Positions 36,814-45,458 of a stretch of DNA of 64,000 bases are shown in pieces; position 1 is the first letter of the stretch, and each line of letters begins with the position of its first letter. The position numbers and the translations under genes are program-made. The notes beneath the pieces were generated by a model, which had not been told where the DNA came from, did not search any database, and saw nothing but the letters and a program-made list of their open reading frames with translations. This stretch comes from Streptomyces sp. SAI-135 (GTDB lineage Bacteria > Actinomycetota > Actinomycetes > Streptomycetales > Streptomycetaceae), in NCBI RefSeq assembly GCF_029893805.1, contig NZ_JARXYP010000002.1, positions 3,906,001-3,970,000 on the forward strand, given 5' to 3'.

Positions 36814-36956
36814 CTGCGGGCCGGTGGGGGGGCTGGCCGCGCAGTTCCCCCCGCGCCCCTGGATGCCTGCGGCGGCCTGCGCGGGTCCGTCGTGGCGCGC
36901 GTGACCGCCACCTGGGGGCGCGGGGAACTGCGCGACACGCCCCCACCGGCCCGCAG
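36814..36956. repeat. Streptomyces dispersed inverted-repeat element
   Basis: Arms of roughly 45 bp face each other: CTGCGGGCCGGTGGGGG...CGCAGTTCCCC at 36814-36860, and GGGGCGCGGGGAACTGCGCG...CCCACCGGCCCGCAG at 36914-36956. The arms are imperfect in places. The motif GGGGCGCGGGGAACTGCGCG is a very common intergenic element in Streptomyces. It may end the XRE transcript. Confidence 0.75.
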
Positions 36957-37135
36957 ACGCCCACCGCCCGCCACAGAAGTGACCGTGCGGCGGCCGTCCT
37001 CGACCGGGGATGTTCACTCTTCCGGGGAGTCGGAAAAAGAATTCGACTGTGGCCGAAAGCGCCGGACTCCCCCGCTAGTCTCTCGTCCTGCCCGAGGAGC
37101 GAGAGCCGCACGACCCCGGGCTCCCAGGGGGGAAT

Positions 37136-37396
37136 GTGTTGTTCGTGCATGGCGGGCCGGCCACTGCCGTGGTCCGTGGGCCTGCCGGAGAATCGGTCGT
37201 CCTGCTCTCCGGCGAGCTGCCCGAGGTACTGACCGACCAGTCGGTGACCGAACTGGTGGAACTGGCCGCCGCCGTCCTGGACGCGGACGAGCTGCCGCTG
37301 TTCCACACCTGTCTGAGAACACTGCGCCGCGACGGCATGCGCGCCGGCCGCAGGATCGAGATCGACGGTGCCGTACTGACCGTCTACGAAGGGTGA
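37136..37396 (+). CDS. Small hypothetical protein
   Basis: An 86-residue protein starting at GTG 37136 behind GGGGGGA (an in-frame GTG at 37145 would give better spacing). The sequence is regular beta/alpha (ATAVVRGPAGESVVLLSGELP, VTELVELAAAVLDADELPLF, RRIEIDGAVLTVYEG). No family is recognised. Good GC3 and the ribosome site support it as real. It is convergent with bldA, with 49 bp between the ends. Confidence 0.6.
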   Translation: MLFVHGGPATAVVRGPAGESVVLLSGELPEVLTDQSVTELVELAAAVLDADELPLFHTCLRTLRRDGMRAGRRIEIDGAVLTVYEG

Positions 37397-37445
37397 CGAC
37401 AAGACGCCGGCCCACGCGGGAGAACTCATCGCGTGGGCGGGAAAG

Positions 37446-37529
37446 TGCCCGGAGCCGGACTTGAACCGGCACGCCCGCGAAGGGGCAGCGAGGTTTAAGC
37501 TCGCCGTGTCTGCATTCCACCATCCGGGC
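37446..37529 (-). tRNA. bldA: tRNA-Leu, anticodon UAA (bldA)
   Basis: Read on the minus strand the 84-base sequence begins GCCCGGATGGTGGAATGCAG. The acceptor stem GCCCGGA pairs with TCCGGGC. The anticodon stem-loop is GCGAG-CTTAAAC-CTCGC, giving anticodon UAA, which reads UUA. The T arm is GCCGG-TTCAAGT-CCGGC, and a long variable arm (GCCC/GGGC) marks a class II tRNA-Leu. CCA is not encoded. In Streptomyces UUA codons are very rare and occur mostly in developmental and antibiotic regulatory genes, so this tRNA (bldA) is a developmental switch. I saw no in-frame TTA in the genes of this window. Confidence 0.95.
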
Positions 37530-37558
37530 AGGTCATGGGCTCCGCGTTTGAGGTTCCG

Positions 37559-37587
37559 AGCCTATCGGGACGCGTCCCCCGAACAGC
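37559..37587 (-). promoter_or_regulatory. Candidate bldA promoter
   Basis: On the minus strand GCTGTT and TAGGCT are 17 bp apart, ending about 30 bp before the tRNA 5' end. An AT-rich stretch (37602-37625), unusual in this genome, lies upstream and might act as an UP element. Confidence 0.45.
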
Positions 37588-37921
37588 GGACGGGCGGACC
37601 GATGTTGTCTTATTTTATTGACGTCTGAGGGTGCATCAGACCGTGGAACACGCCATCCGCACTTGCCAATAGCCTTACGTGCGACACCCGGCCGCGCATG
37701 CGGAATGACGGAATTTCACCGCCCGAACGAGGACGCTCCACCTGTTCTCCGCTTCCGCCCCGAATCAGGGGCCGCCGTCATCCCCAGGTATGACAGCGAG
37801 CGGCGCGGTCCCTCCGAAGTCTGCCCCCGGAACCAGAACAGCGGGTGACTACACGGCCGTGTCCGGCCGCCACGATGGAAGACGTCCTTCAACGATGTCG
37901 TCCCGCTAGGAGTTCCATCCC

Positions 37922-38692
37922 GTGACCACGCCACCCGTCGTCAGCCGGGCCACCTCCGTGGCCGCACGTGCCACGGATCTGTCGAAGATCTACGGACAGG
38001 GCGAGACCCAGGTGGTCGCCCTGGACCGGGTCACCGTCGAGTTCCGGCAGGCCGAGTTCACCGCGATCATGGGCCCCTCCGGTTCCGGCAAGTCCACGCT
38101 GATGCACTGCGTGGCCGGCCTCGACACCTTCTCCTCCGGCTCGGTCCGCATCGGCGAGACCGAGCTGGGCTCCCTGAAGGACAAGCAGCTCACCAAGTTG
38201 CGGCGGGACAAGATCGGGTTCATCTTCCAGGCGTTCAACCTGCTGCCGACCCTGACGGCCCTGGAGAACATCACGCTCCCGATGGACATCGCGGGCCGCA
38301 GGCCGGACAAGGAGTGGCTCGACTCGGTCATCCGGATGGTCGGCCTGCGGGACCGGCTCAGCCACCGCCCCGCACAGCTCTCCGGCGGCCAGCAGCAGCG
38401 CGTCGCCGTCGCCCGCGCCCTCGCGTCCAAGCCCGACATCATCTTCGGTGACGAGCCGACCGGAAACCTCGACTCCCGCTCCGGCGCCGAGGTCCTGGGC
38501 TTCCTGCGCAACTCCGTGCGGGAACTGGGGCAGACGGTCGTCATGGTGACCCACGACCCGGTCGCCGCGGCGTACGCGGACCGGGTGGTGTTCCTCGCGG
38601 ACGGCCGGATCGTGGACGAGATGTACAAGCCCACCGCCGACAACGTCCTCGACTTCATGAAGCAGTTCGACGCGAAGGGCCGCACCTCCTGA
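37922..38692 (+). CDS. ABC transporter ATPase, MacB/LolD type
   Basis: A 256-residue ATPase. Walker A is MGPSGSGKST, the signature is LSGGQQQRVAVARAL, Walker B is IIFGDEPTGNLDS and the H-loop lies in VMVTHDPVAAAYADRVVFL. The GTG at 37922 is preceded by AGGAG. The TGATG overlap with the next gene couples it to the FtsX-type permease. Such pairs export lipoproteins, peptides or antibiotics, or signal envelope stress; the substrate is not known. The TGN(L)DS motif places it in the MacB branch. Confidence 0.92.
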   Translation: MTTPPVVSRATSVAARATDLSKIYGQGETQVVALDRVTVEFRQAEFTAIMGPSGSGKSTLMHCVAGLDTFSSGSVRIGETELGSLKDKQLTKLRRDKIGFIFQAFNLLPTLTALENITLPMDIAGRRPDKEWLDSVIRMVGLRDRLSHRPAQLSGGQQQRVAVARALASKPDIIFGDEPTGNLDSRSGAEVLGFLRNSVRELGQTVVMVTHDPVAAAYADRVVFLADGRIVDEMYKPTADNVLDFMKQFDAKGRTS

Positions 38693-41220
38693 TGTTCCGC
38701 ACCGCCCTGCGCAACGTACTCGCGCACAAGGCCAGGCTGCTGATGACCGTGCTCGCCGTGATGCTCGGCGTGGCCTTCGTGTCCGGCACCCTCGTCTTCA
38801 CCAACACCATCTCCGAGGCCTACCAGAAGAGTTCGGCCAAGGGCTTCGACCAGGTCGACGTCGCCGTCACCCCCACCTGGGACGAGGACAAGGGCAACAC
38901 GATCGGCAAGCGCCACGAGCTGACCCAGGCCCTGCTCGACAGGAGCGCCGAGGTCCCCGGGGCGTCGAACGCCATCGGTGTCGTCAGCGGCTTCACCGCC
39001 ATCGCCGACAAGGACGGCAAGCTCGTCGGCGGCGGCTTCCAGTCCCAGGGCGGCAACTACTACGGGGCCGAGGACCCCCGGTACCCGCTCGCCGAGGGCG
39101 CCGCACCGCACGGCGCCGACCAGGTCGCCATCGACTCCGAGACCGCGAAGCGGGCCGGCTACAAGGTCGGCGACACCGTGCGCCTCTCGGTCGACGGCCC
39201 GGTCCTCAAGCCCGTCGTCACCGGCATCTTCACCACCGACGACGGCAATGTCGCGGCCGGCGGCAGCCTCGCGCTGTTCGACACGGCCACCGCCCAGAAG
39301 CTGTTCGGCAAGCCGGGGACGTACGACGAGATCGATGTGAAGGCGGCCTCCGGCACCTCCCAGACCGCGCTGAAGGCGGCGCTGGACAAGGCGCTCCCCG
39401 CGGACCTGGTGGAGACCGAGACCGGCAGGCAACTCGCGGACGAACAGGCCGAGTTGATCTCGTCCTCGATGAGCGGTCTCAAGCAGGGCCTGCTGGTCTT
39501 CGCGGGCATCGCGCTGTTCGTCGGCACGTTCATCATCGCCAACACCTTCACCATGCTGGTCGCCCAGCGCACCAAGGAGCTGGCCCTGCTGCGGGCGGTC
39601 GGCGCGTCCCGCAGGCAGGTCACGCGATCGGTGCTGATCGAGGCGTTCGTGGTCGGCCTGGTCGCCGCCGTGACGGGTCTCGTGGCCGGCATCGGCATCG
39701 GCGCCGGACTCAGGTCCCTCATGGGCACGTTGGGCGCGACCGTCCCCGACGGCCCGCTGATCATCACGCCGGGCACGGTCGGCGCCGCCCTCGCGGTCGG
39801 TGTCCTGATCACCATGCTGGCGGCCTGGCTCCCGGGCCGACGGGCGGCGAAGATCCCGCCGGTCGCGGCGATGTGCAGCGTGCACGCCAAGGCGACGACC
39901 AAGTCGCTGGTGCTGCGCAACACGCTGGGCGCGCTGTTCAGCGGGGCGGGTGTCGCCGTGATCCTGGCGGCCACCACGATGGAGGGCTCGGACGGCCAGG
40001 CCCCCATGGGCCTGGGCGCGGTCCTGCTGATCATCGGCGTCTTCATCCTCACCCCGCTGCTGTCCCGGCCGCTGATCGCGGCGGCGGCCCCGCTCATGCG
40101 CGTCTTCGGCATCTCCGGGAAACTCGCCCGCCAGAACTCGGTGCGCAACCCGCGCCGTACGGCCGCCACCGCCTCCGCGCTGATGATCGGCCTCACCCTC
40201 ATCACCGGTATGACCGTGATGGCGGGCAGCCTCCAGAAGTCCATCGACAAGATGGCGTCGGCGGCCGTCAAGGCGGACTACGTCGTCTCCATGGCGAACG
40301 GCAACGAGCTCTCCCCGGACGTCGAGAAGAAGCTGGCGAAGGTCGACGGCGTCACCGCCGTCAGCCCGCTGCGCAACGCGCCCTCCCGCATCGACGGCGA
40401 GACCGAGTACCTGACCGGCGTCAACGGCCCGGCGATCGGGAAGCTGACCGCCCTGAAGACCGACAGCGGCACCTTCGAGGTCGGCGGCGCGCGGGTCGTC
40501 GTGGACCGGGACACCGCCAAGTCCCACGGCTGGAAGGCGGGTTCGGTCTTCACCGTGCACTACGAGGACGGCAAGGCGCAGAAGCTCACGGTCGCCGGCG
40601 TCTACGAGGGCAACGAGCTGATCAGCGGCATCATGGTCGACACCGCCACGATCAACCCGCACCTGAGCGACCGGTCCGACATGCAGGTCATGCTGAAGAC
40701 GTCGGACGGCGCCTCGGACGCGACCAAGGACCGGCTGGAGAAGGCCCTCGGCACCAACCCGGCCATCAAGGTCCAGGACAAGAAGGACCTCTCCGAGTCC
40801 ATCGCGCAGATGTTCACCCTGATGCTGAACATGCTCTACGGCCTGCTGGCCATGGCGGTGATCGTCGCGGTCCTCGGTGTCATCAACACCCTGGCCATGT
40901 CGGTCTTCGAGCGCTCCCAGGAGATCGGCATGCTCCGCGCGATCGGCCTGGACCGCAAGGGCATCAAGCGGATGGTCCGTCTGGAGTCCCTGGTCATCTC
41001 CCTGTTCGGCGGTGTCCTCGGCATCGGGCTGGGCGTCTTCTTCGGCTGGGCGGCCGGTGAGCTGCTCGGCACGAAGATGGCGACCTACGAACTGGTCCTG
41101 CCCTGGGCCCGGATGGCCGTCTTCCTGCTGCTTGCGGCGACGGTCGGCATCCTCGCCGCGCTGTGGCCGGCCCGCCGGGCGGCCCGCATGAACATGCTGG
41201 CCGCCATCAAGGCGGAGTAG
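38692..41220 (+). CDS. FtsX/MacB-type ABC transporter permease
   Basis: An 842-residue permease. It has an N-terminal helix (LLMTVLAVMLGVAFVSGTLVF), a large extracytoplasmic domain (about 40-250), FtsX-like membrane helices (GLLVFAGIALFVGTFIIANTF), a second external domain (about 500-680), and a final FtsX module (MLYGLLAMAVIVAVLGVINTL, IGLGVFFGWAAGELLG, AVFLLLAATVGILAALWPARRAA). This duplicated FtsX layout is typical of Streptomyces exporters. It follows the ATPase directly (TGATG overlap). The terminator at 41234-41264 closes the operon. Confidence 0.92.
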   Translation: MFRTALRNVLAHKARLLMTVLAVMLGVAFVSGTLVFTNTISEAYQKSSAKGFDQVDVAVTPTWDEDKGNTIGKRHELTQALLDRSAEVPGASNAIGVVSGFTAIADKDGKLVGGGFQSQGGNYYGAEDPRYPLAEGAAPHGADQVAIDSETAKRAGYKVGDTVRLSVDGPVLKPVVTGIFTTDDGNVAAGGSLALFDTATAQKLFGKPGTYDEIDVKAASGTSQTALKAALDKALPADLVETETGRQLADEQAELISSSMSGLKQGLLVFAGIALFVGTFIIANTFTMLVAQRTKELALLRAVGASRRQVTRSVLIEAFVVGLVAAVTGLVAGIGIGAGLRSLMGTLGATVPDGPLIITPGTVGAALAVGVLITMLAAWLPGRRAAKIPPVAAMCSVHAKATTKSLVLRNTLGALFSGAGVAVILAATTMEGSDGQAPMGLGAVLLIIGVFILTPLLSRPLIAAAAPLMRVFGISGKLARQNSVRNPRRTAATASALMIGLTLITGMTVMAGSLQKSIDKMASAAVKADYVVSMANGNELSPDVEKKLAKVDGVTAVSPLRNAPSRIDGETEYLTGVNGPAIGKLTALKTDSGTFEVGGARVVVDRDTAKSHGWKAGSVFTVHYEDGKAQKLTVAGVYEGNELISGIMVDTATINPHLSDRSDMQVMLKTSDGASDATKDRLEKALGTNPAIKVQDKKDLSESIAQMFTLMLNMLYGLLAMAVIVAVLGVINTLAMSVFERSQEIGMLRAIGLDRKGIKRMVRLESLVISLFGGVLGIGLGVFFGWAAGELLGTKMATYELVLPWARMAVFLLLAATVGILAALWPARRAARMNMLAAIKAE

Positions 41221-41233
41221 GGGTACGGCACTC

Positions 41234-41264
41234 GGGGCCCGTCACGGAGGGAGTGGCGGGCCCC
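41234..41264. terminator. Terminator between convergent genes
   Basis: GGGGCCCG (41234-41241) pairs with CGGGCCCC (41257-41264), followed by TTCC. It serves the permease and probably the convergent methyltransferase. Confidence 0.55.
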
Positions 41265-41274
41265 TTCCGTGCGC

Positions 41275-42564
41275 TCAGTTCCAGGTGCGGGCGCGCAGCG
41301 GCATCCCGGACCGGCCGGACCCGGGGGTGCGGACGGCCAGGACCTGGTTGACGCCGAGGTGGTTGCGTTCGAAGCCGAGGGCGCAGGCGGCCATGTAGAG
41401 GCGCCAGACCCGGGCCCGGCCCGGGCCGGTCAGCCGGACCGCGCGCTCCCACCCGGCCTCCAGGTTGGCGACCCAGCGGCGCAGGGTGAGCGCGTAGTGC
41501 TCCCGGATCGACTCGACGTCCCGCACCTCGAACCCGGCCCGCTCCAACTGGGTCACCGTGGTGCCGAGGGGGGCGAGCTCACCGTCGGGGAAGACGTAGG
41601 CGTCGATGAACTCGTCGAGGTCGTAGGCCGATTCGTCGGACAGCGGGCGCCGGGCGATCTGGTGGTTGAGCAGCCGCCCGCCGGGCGCGAGCAGCCGGTA
41701 CAGGTCCTCGGCGTACTCCAGGTACTTCTCCGATCCCACGTGCTCGGCCATGCCGATGGAGGAGATCGCGTCGTACGGCCCGTCGGCCACGTCGCGGTAG
41801 TCCTGTACGCGGATCTCGACCCGGTCGGTCAGTCCGGCGTCGGCGACGCGCTTGCGGGCGTAGGCGGCCTGCTCCTGGGAGAGGGTGATGCCGACGACGC
41901 GCACGCCGTACTCGCGGGCGGCGTGGATCGCCATCGAGCCCCAGCCGCAGCCGACGTCGAGGAGCCGCTGTCCCGGCCGGAGCGCGAGCTTGCGGCAGAC
42001 GAGGTCGAGCTTGTCGTGCTGGGCCTGTTCGAGGGTGCCGTCCGGATCCGCCCAGTAGGCGCACGAGTACACCATGGACGGGCCGAGGACGGTCTCGTAG
42101 AAGCCGTTGCCGACGTCGTAGTGGTGGCTGATGGCGCGCTTGTCGCTGCGTCTGGTGTGCAGGTGGCCCCGGGAGCGGCGGATCTCCTCGCGGGGCGGGG
42201 CCGGCGGCAGCGGCAGGCCGGCGAGCCGGACGAGGCCGAGCAGCGCGGCGCGGGTTTCCGGATCGCGCAGGACCTGGAGGGCGGAGCGGGTGTCGTCGCG
42301 CTCCCAGACCAGGCCGGAGAGCAGGCCGAGAGCGGCGTAGAAGTCGCCCTCGATGTCGAGGTCCCCGGCGACCCAGGCGCGGGCCAGGCCCAGTTCGCCC
42401 GGCTTCCACAGCAGTCGGCGCACGGCGCGGCGGTTGCGGACGACCAGGGTGGGCGCCCCGGGCGGCCCCGCCTGGGAACCGTCCCAGGCCCGGATCCGCA
42501 CCGGGAGCTCGGCTCCCAGCAACTGTTCGAGCAGACTCTTCAGCCGCAGTGCGGCATCCGCCAT
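41275..42564 (-). CDS. Cyclopropane-fatty-acyl-phospholipid synthase-like methyltransferase
   Basis: A 429-residue SAM-dependent enzyme. The SAM motif is RLLDVGCGWGSMAIHAARE. Family marks are ISHHYDVGNGFYETVLGPSMVYSCAYW (bicarbonate/lipid site), IGMAEHVGSEKYLEY and ALTLRRWVANLEA. The N-terminal 140 residues form the lipid-binding lid (VRIRAWDGSQAG, VAGDLDIEGDFYAAL). It modifies unsaturated acyl chains of phospholipids. The ATG at 42564 has GGAGG upstream. Whether the product is a cyclopropane or a methyl-branched chain cannot be seen from the sequence. Confidence 0.88.
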   Translation of the reverse strand: MADAALRLKSLLEQLLGAELPVRIRAWDGSQAGPPGAPTLVVRNRRAVRRLLWKPGELGLARAWVAGDLDIEGDFYAALGLLSGLVWERDDTRSALQVLRDPETRAALLGLVRLAGLPLPPAPPREEIRRSRGHLHTRRSDKRAISHHYDVGNGFYETVLGPSMVYSCAYWADPDGTLEQAQHDKLDLVCRKLALRPGQRLLDVGCGWGSMAIHAAREYGVRVVGITLSQEQAAYARKRVADAGLTDRVEIRVQDYRDVADGPYDAISSIGMAEHVGSEKYLEYAEDLYRLLAPGGRLLNHQIARRPLSDESAYDLDEFIDAYVFPDGELAPLGTTVTQLERAGFEVRDVESIREHYALTLRRWVANLEAGWERAVRLTGPGRARVWRLYMAACALGFERNHLGVNQVLAVRTPGSGRSGMPLRARTWN

Positions 42565-42639
42565 GGCCCACACCTCCGTGACGAGGATCCCGGATTTGTC
42601 CACCCGGGTAAACAACCGAAGGGTCATGGTCAATCCCGG

Positions 42640-42679
42640 AAAAACCCGAAAGACCCCCTGCACCACGGATGGCAGGGGG
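42640..42679 (-). terminator. Intrinsic terminator of ndh
   Basis: CCCCCTGC (42654-42661) pairs with GCAGGGGG (42672-42679); on the minus strand TCTTTCGGGTTTTT follows. Confidence 0.7.
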
Positions 42680-42707
42680 CCTTCGGTTCGTCAGCGACCG
42701 GGACGGG

Positions 42708-44084
42708 TCAGGAGGCCTTCGCCTCGGTCTTCTTCGGCTCGGCGGCCGGCACGGGGCGCGCGGCCTCGTAGAACTCCTCGCGCGGGTTCTCCATGGCGCC
42801 GAGGGAGACGACCTCGCGCTTGAGGAACATGCCGAGGGTCCAGTCGGCGAAGACGCGGATCTTGCGGTTCCAGGTCGGCATGGCCAGACCGTGGTAGCCG
42901 CGGTGCATGTACCAGGCGAGACGGCCCTTGAGCTTGATCTTCATCTTGCCCATGACGATCATCGCGACGCCCTTGTGCAGGCCGAGACCCGCGACCGCGC
43001 CCTTGTTGGAGTGGCTGTACTCCTTCTGCGGGAAGCCCCGCATCCCGGAGATCACGTTGTCGCCGAGGACCCTCGCCTGGCGCAGCGCGTGCTGGGCGTT
43101 CGGCGGGCACCAGGCGTTCTCCACGCCGGCCTTGCGGGCGGCGACGTCCGGGACCTGGGCGTTGTCACCGGCGGCCCAGATGTAGTCGGTGCCCTGGACC
43201 TGGAGGGTCGGGGCGGTGTCGACGTGACCGCGCGGGCCCAGCGGGAGGCCGTAGCGGGCCAGGACCGGGTTGGGCTTGACGCCGGCGGTCCACACGATCG
43301 TGCTGGAGTCGACCTCCAGGCCGTTCTTCAGGACCACGTGACCGTCGACGCAGGAGTCCATCGAGGTGGAGAGATAGATCTCCACGCCCCGGCTCTCCAG
43401 GTGCTCCTTGCCGTACTGGCCGAGCTTGGGGCCGACCTCGGGAAGGATCTTGTCGGCGGCGTCGACGAGGATGAACCGCATGTCCTCGCGCGAGACGTTG
43501 GTGTAGTACTTGGCCGCGTCGCGGGCCATGTCCTCGACCTCGCCGATGGTCTCCGCACCCGCGAAGCCACCGCCGATGAAGACGAAGGTGAGCGCCTTGC
43601 GGCGGATCTCCTCGTCGGTCGTGGAGTCGGCCTTGTCGAGCTGCTCGAGCACGTGGTTGCGCAGGCCGATGGCCTCCTCGATGCCCTTCATGCCGATGCC
43701 CTGCTCGGCGAGGCCGGGGATCGGGAAGGTGCGGGAGACCGCGCCGAGCGCGATCACCAGGTAGTCGAAAGGCAGCTCGTACGCCTCGCCCACCAGCGGG
43801 GCGATCGTGGCGACCTTGCGGTCCTGGTCGATGGTGGTGACCCGGCCGGTGAGAACCTCCGCCTTCGGCAGCACGCGTCGCAGCGGGACGACGACGTGGC
43901 GCGGGGAGATGTTGCCGGCGGCGGTTTCGGGGAGGAAGGGCTGGTAGGTCATGTACGACCGGGGGTCGACGACCGTGACGGTCGCCTCGCCGTAGCGCAT
44001 CTTCTTGAGAATGCGCCGAGCTGCGTACAGGCCTACGTACCCACCGCCTACTACGAGGATCCTGGGACGCTCCGTGGTGCTCAT
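42708..44084 (-). CDS. ndh: Type II NADH dehydrogenase
   Basis: A 458-residue FAD protein that passes electrons from NADH to menaquinone without pumping protons. The FAD motif is ILVVGGGYVGLYAARRILKK; the NAD motif is TFVFIGGGFAGAETIGEVEDMA; the third FAD region is DYIWAAGDNAQVPD. The C-terminal hydrophobic and basic segments (GKMKIKLKGRLAWYMHRGYHGLAMP) serve as a membrane anchor. ATG 44084 is used; the Shine-Dalgarno is weak. Two Rex-like sites lie upstream, consistent with redox control by NADH/NAD+. I recall the S. coelicolor homologue (SCO3092) as a Rex target. Confidence 0.92.
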   Translation of the reverse strand: MSTTERPRILVVGGGYVGLYAARRILKKMRYGEATVTVVDPRSYMTYQPFLPETAAGNISPRHVVVPLRRVLPKAEVLTGRVTTIDQDRKVATIAPLVGEAYELPFDYLVIALGAVSRTFPIPGLAEQGIGMKGIEEAIGLRNHVLEQLDKADSTTDEEIRRKALTFVFIGGGFAGAETIGEVEDMARDAAKYYTNVSREDMRFILVDAADKILPEVGPKLGQYGKEHLESRGVEIYLSTSMDSCVDGHVVLKNGLEVDSSTIVWTAGVKPNPVLARYGLPLGPRGHVDTAPTLQVQGTDYIWAAGDNAQVPDVAARKAGVENAWCPPNAQHALRQARVLGDNVISGMRGFPQKEYSHSNKGAVAGLGLHKGVAMIVMGKMKIKLKGRLAWYMHRGYHGLAMPTWNRKIRVFADWTLGMFLKREVVSLGAMENPREEFYEAARPVPAAEPKKTEAKAS

Positions 44085-44323
44085 GCCATCGAGTATCCAC
44101 CCGCCCCAGGGGGGTCGCTCGTGCGCCCCTTCACAAGCTCTTGGAGGGTGTGTGTTATCCTCCGCGACTCGCGTGATCCAGGTCATGGCGCCGAACGGGA
44201 ACCACGGTATAGGGATTGCCGTTGTCAATGCCGCGTGAGCTGCCTCTCCGTGCCGAAAGGCGTCCCGTGAGGAGCCCTCGCACACCCCTCGCAGACCCCT
44301 CGCCCGAGGTCCGCAACCCACCC

Positions 44324-44421
44324 TTTTGAACGTGTTCACACGGGTGTTGGGCCCCCGGAAGGGTCAACCGGACCACATTCGTCGTCCGACAGGGCCCAAT
44401 TCCTTGTGAAGAACTTCACGA
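44324..44421. promoter_or_regulatory. Two Rex-operator-like sites upstream of ndh
   Basis: TTTTGAACGTGTTCACAC (44324-44341) and TTGTGAAGAACTTCACGA (44404-44421) both fit the Rex operator TTGTGAA-N4-TTCACAA. Their centres are about 80 bp apart. They lie 240-337 bp upstream of the ndh ATG, in a gap of 432 bp that holds no gene. Rex binds when NADH/NAD+ is low. Confidence 0.65.
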
Positions 44422-44516
44422 ACTTTCTGGGCCGCATGCCGAAGAGGGGCCCCGAAGGGCCCCTCAGAGACGCTCATACGTTGTTCTGCCTGCTCAGCAG
44501 AGGTGCCCGGCGGGGC

Positions 44517-45458
44517 CTACGCGATGGACCAAGCGATCCCGTCGAGGATGTCGTGCTCACTCACGACGACCTCCTCGGCGCCGATCCGCTCCATGATCGT
44601 GAGCAGGACGAGGGCCCCGGCGGCGATCACGTCCACGCGCCCCGGATGCATGGAGGGCACGGCCGCGCGCTCGGCGTGGGTGGAGTGCAGCAGCCACTCG
44701 GTGATCTCGCGCACCCGGTCGTGGGAGACCCGGGAGTGGTGGATGGCCTCGGAGTCGTACTCGGGCAGCTCCTGCGCGATCGCCGAGACGGTGGTGACCG
44801 ACCCGGCGAGCCCCACCAGGGTGCGCGCCTCACGCAGCGGCACGGTCTCCTCGGCGAGATCGAGGGCGGCCTCGATGTCGGCCCGCATGGCGGTGATCTG
44901 CGCTTCGGTGGGCGGGTCGCTGACGGCCCCGTCCCGCACCAGGTGCCGCTCGGTCATCCGCACACAGCCGACGTCCACGGAACGTGCGGCGCGCACATGG
45001 TCGTCGCCCACGACGAACTCCGTCGAACCGCCGCCGATGTCCACGACCAGGTAGGGCCTGGCCAAGTGGTCGCTGCCCCTGAGCTCCCTGGTCGCCCCGG
45101 TGAAGGAGAACTCGGCCTCCTGGTCCCCGGAGATGACCTCGGGCTCGACGCCGAGGATGTCGAGGACCCCGCGCACGAACTCGTCCCGGTTCTCCGCGTC
45201 CCGGGAGGCGGAGGTGGCGACGAACCGCAGCCGCTCGGCCCCGTGCTCCTTGACGACGGCCGCGTACTCACGGCAGGCGGCGAAGGTCCGCTCCAGTGCC
45301 TCGGGCGCGAGCCGCCCGGTCCGGTCGACGCCCTGCCCGAGCCGCACGATGGTCATACGGCGGTCCAGGTCGACCAGTTCGCCGGTCTCCGGGTCGCAGT
45401 CGGCGACGAGCAGGCGGATGGAGTTCGTACCGCAGTCGATGGCGGCGACCCGGGTCAC
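44517..45458 (-). CDS. Exopolyphosphatase/guanosine pentaphosphatase (Ppx/GppA)
   Basis: A 313-residue protein of the ASKHA fold. The phosphate-1 motif is AAIDCGTNSIRLLVAD, the second ATPase-like motif is LVVDIGGGSTEFV and the adenosine-like motif is TLVGLAGSVTTVSAI. It acts on polyphosphate or pppGpp. It lacks the C-terminal HD domain of the long form, so it is the short Ppx type. GTG 45458 overlaps the DUF501 stop by 4 bp (GTGA). The genes eno, divIC, DUF501 and ppx form a conserved actinobacterial cluster. Confidence 0.9.
   Translation of the reverse strand: MTRVAAIDCGTNSIRLLVADCDPETGELVDLDRRMTIVRLGQGVDRTGRLAPEALERTFAACREYAAVVKEHGAERLRFVATSASRDAENRDEFVRGVLDILGVEPEVISGDQEAEFSFTGATRELRGSDHLARPYLVVDIGGGSTEFVVGDDHVRAARSVDVGCVRMTERHLVRDGAVSDPPTEAQITAMRADIEAALDLAEETVPLREARTLVGLAGSVTTVSAIAQELPEYDSEAIHHSRVSHDRVREITEWLLHSTHAERAAVPSMHPGRVDVIAAGALVLLTIMERIGAEEVVVSEHDILDGIAWSIA

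Noticed and set aside
37990..40662. 890-residue minus-strand open frame opposite the ABC transporter
   Set aside because: A GC-rich shadow of the ATPase and permease genes, His/Arg/Asp-rich without domains.
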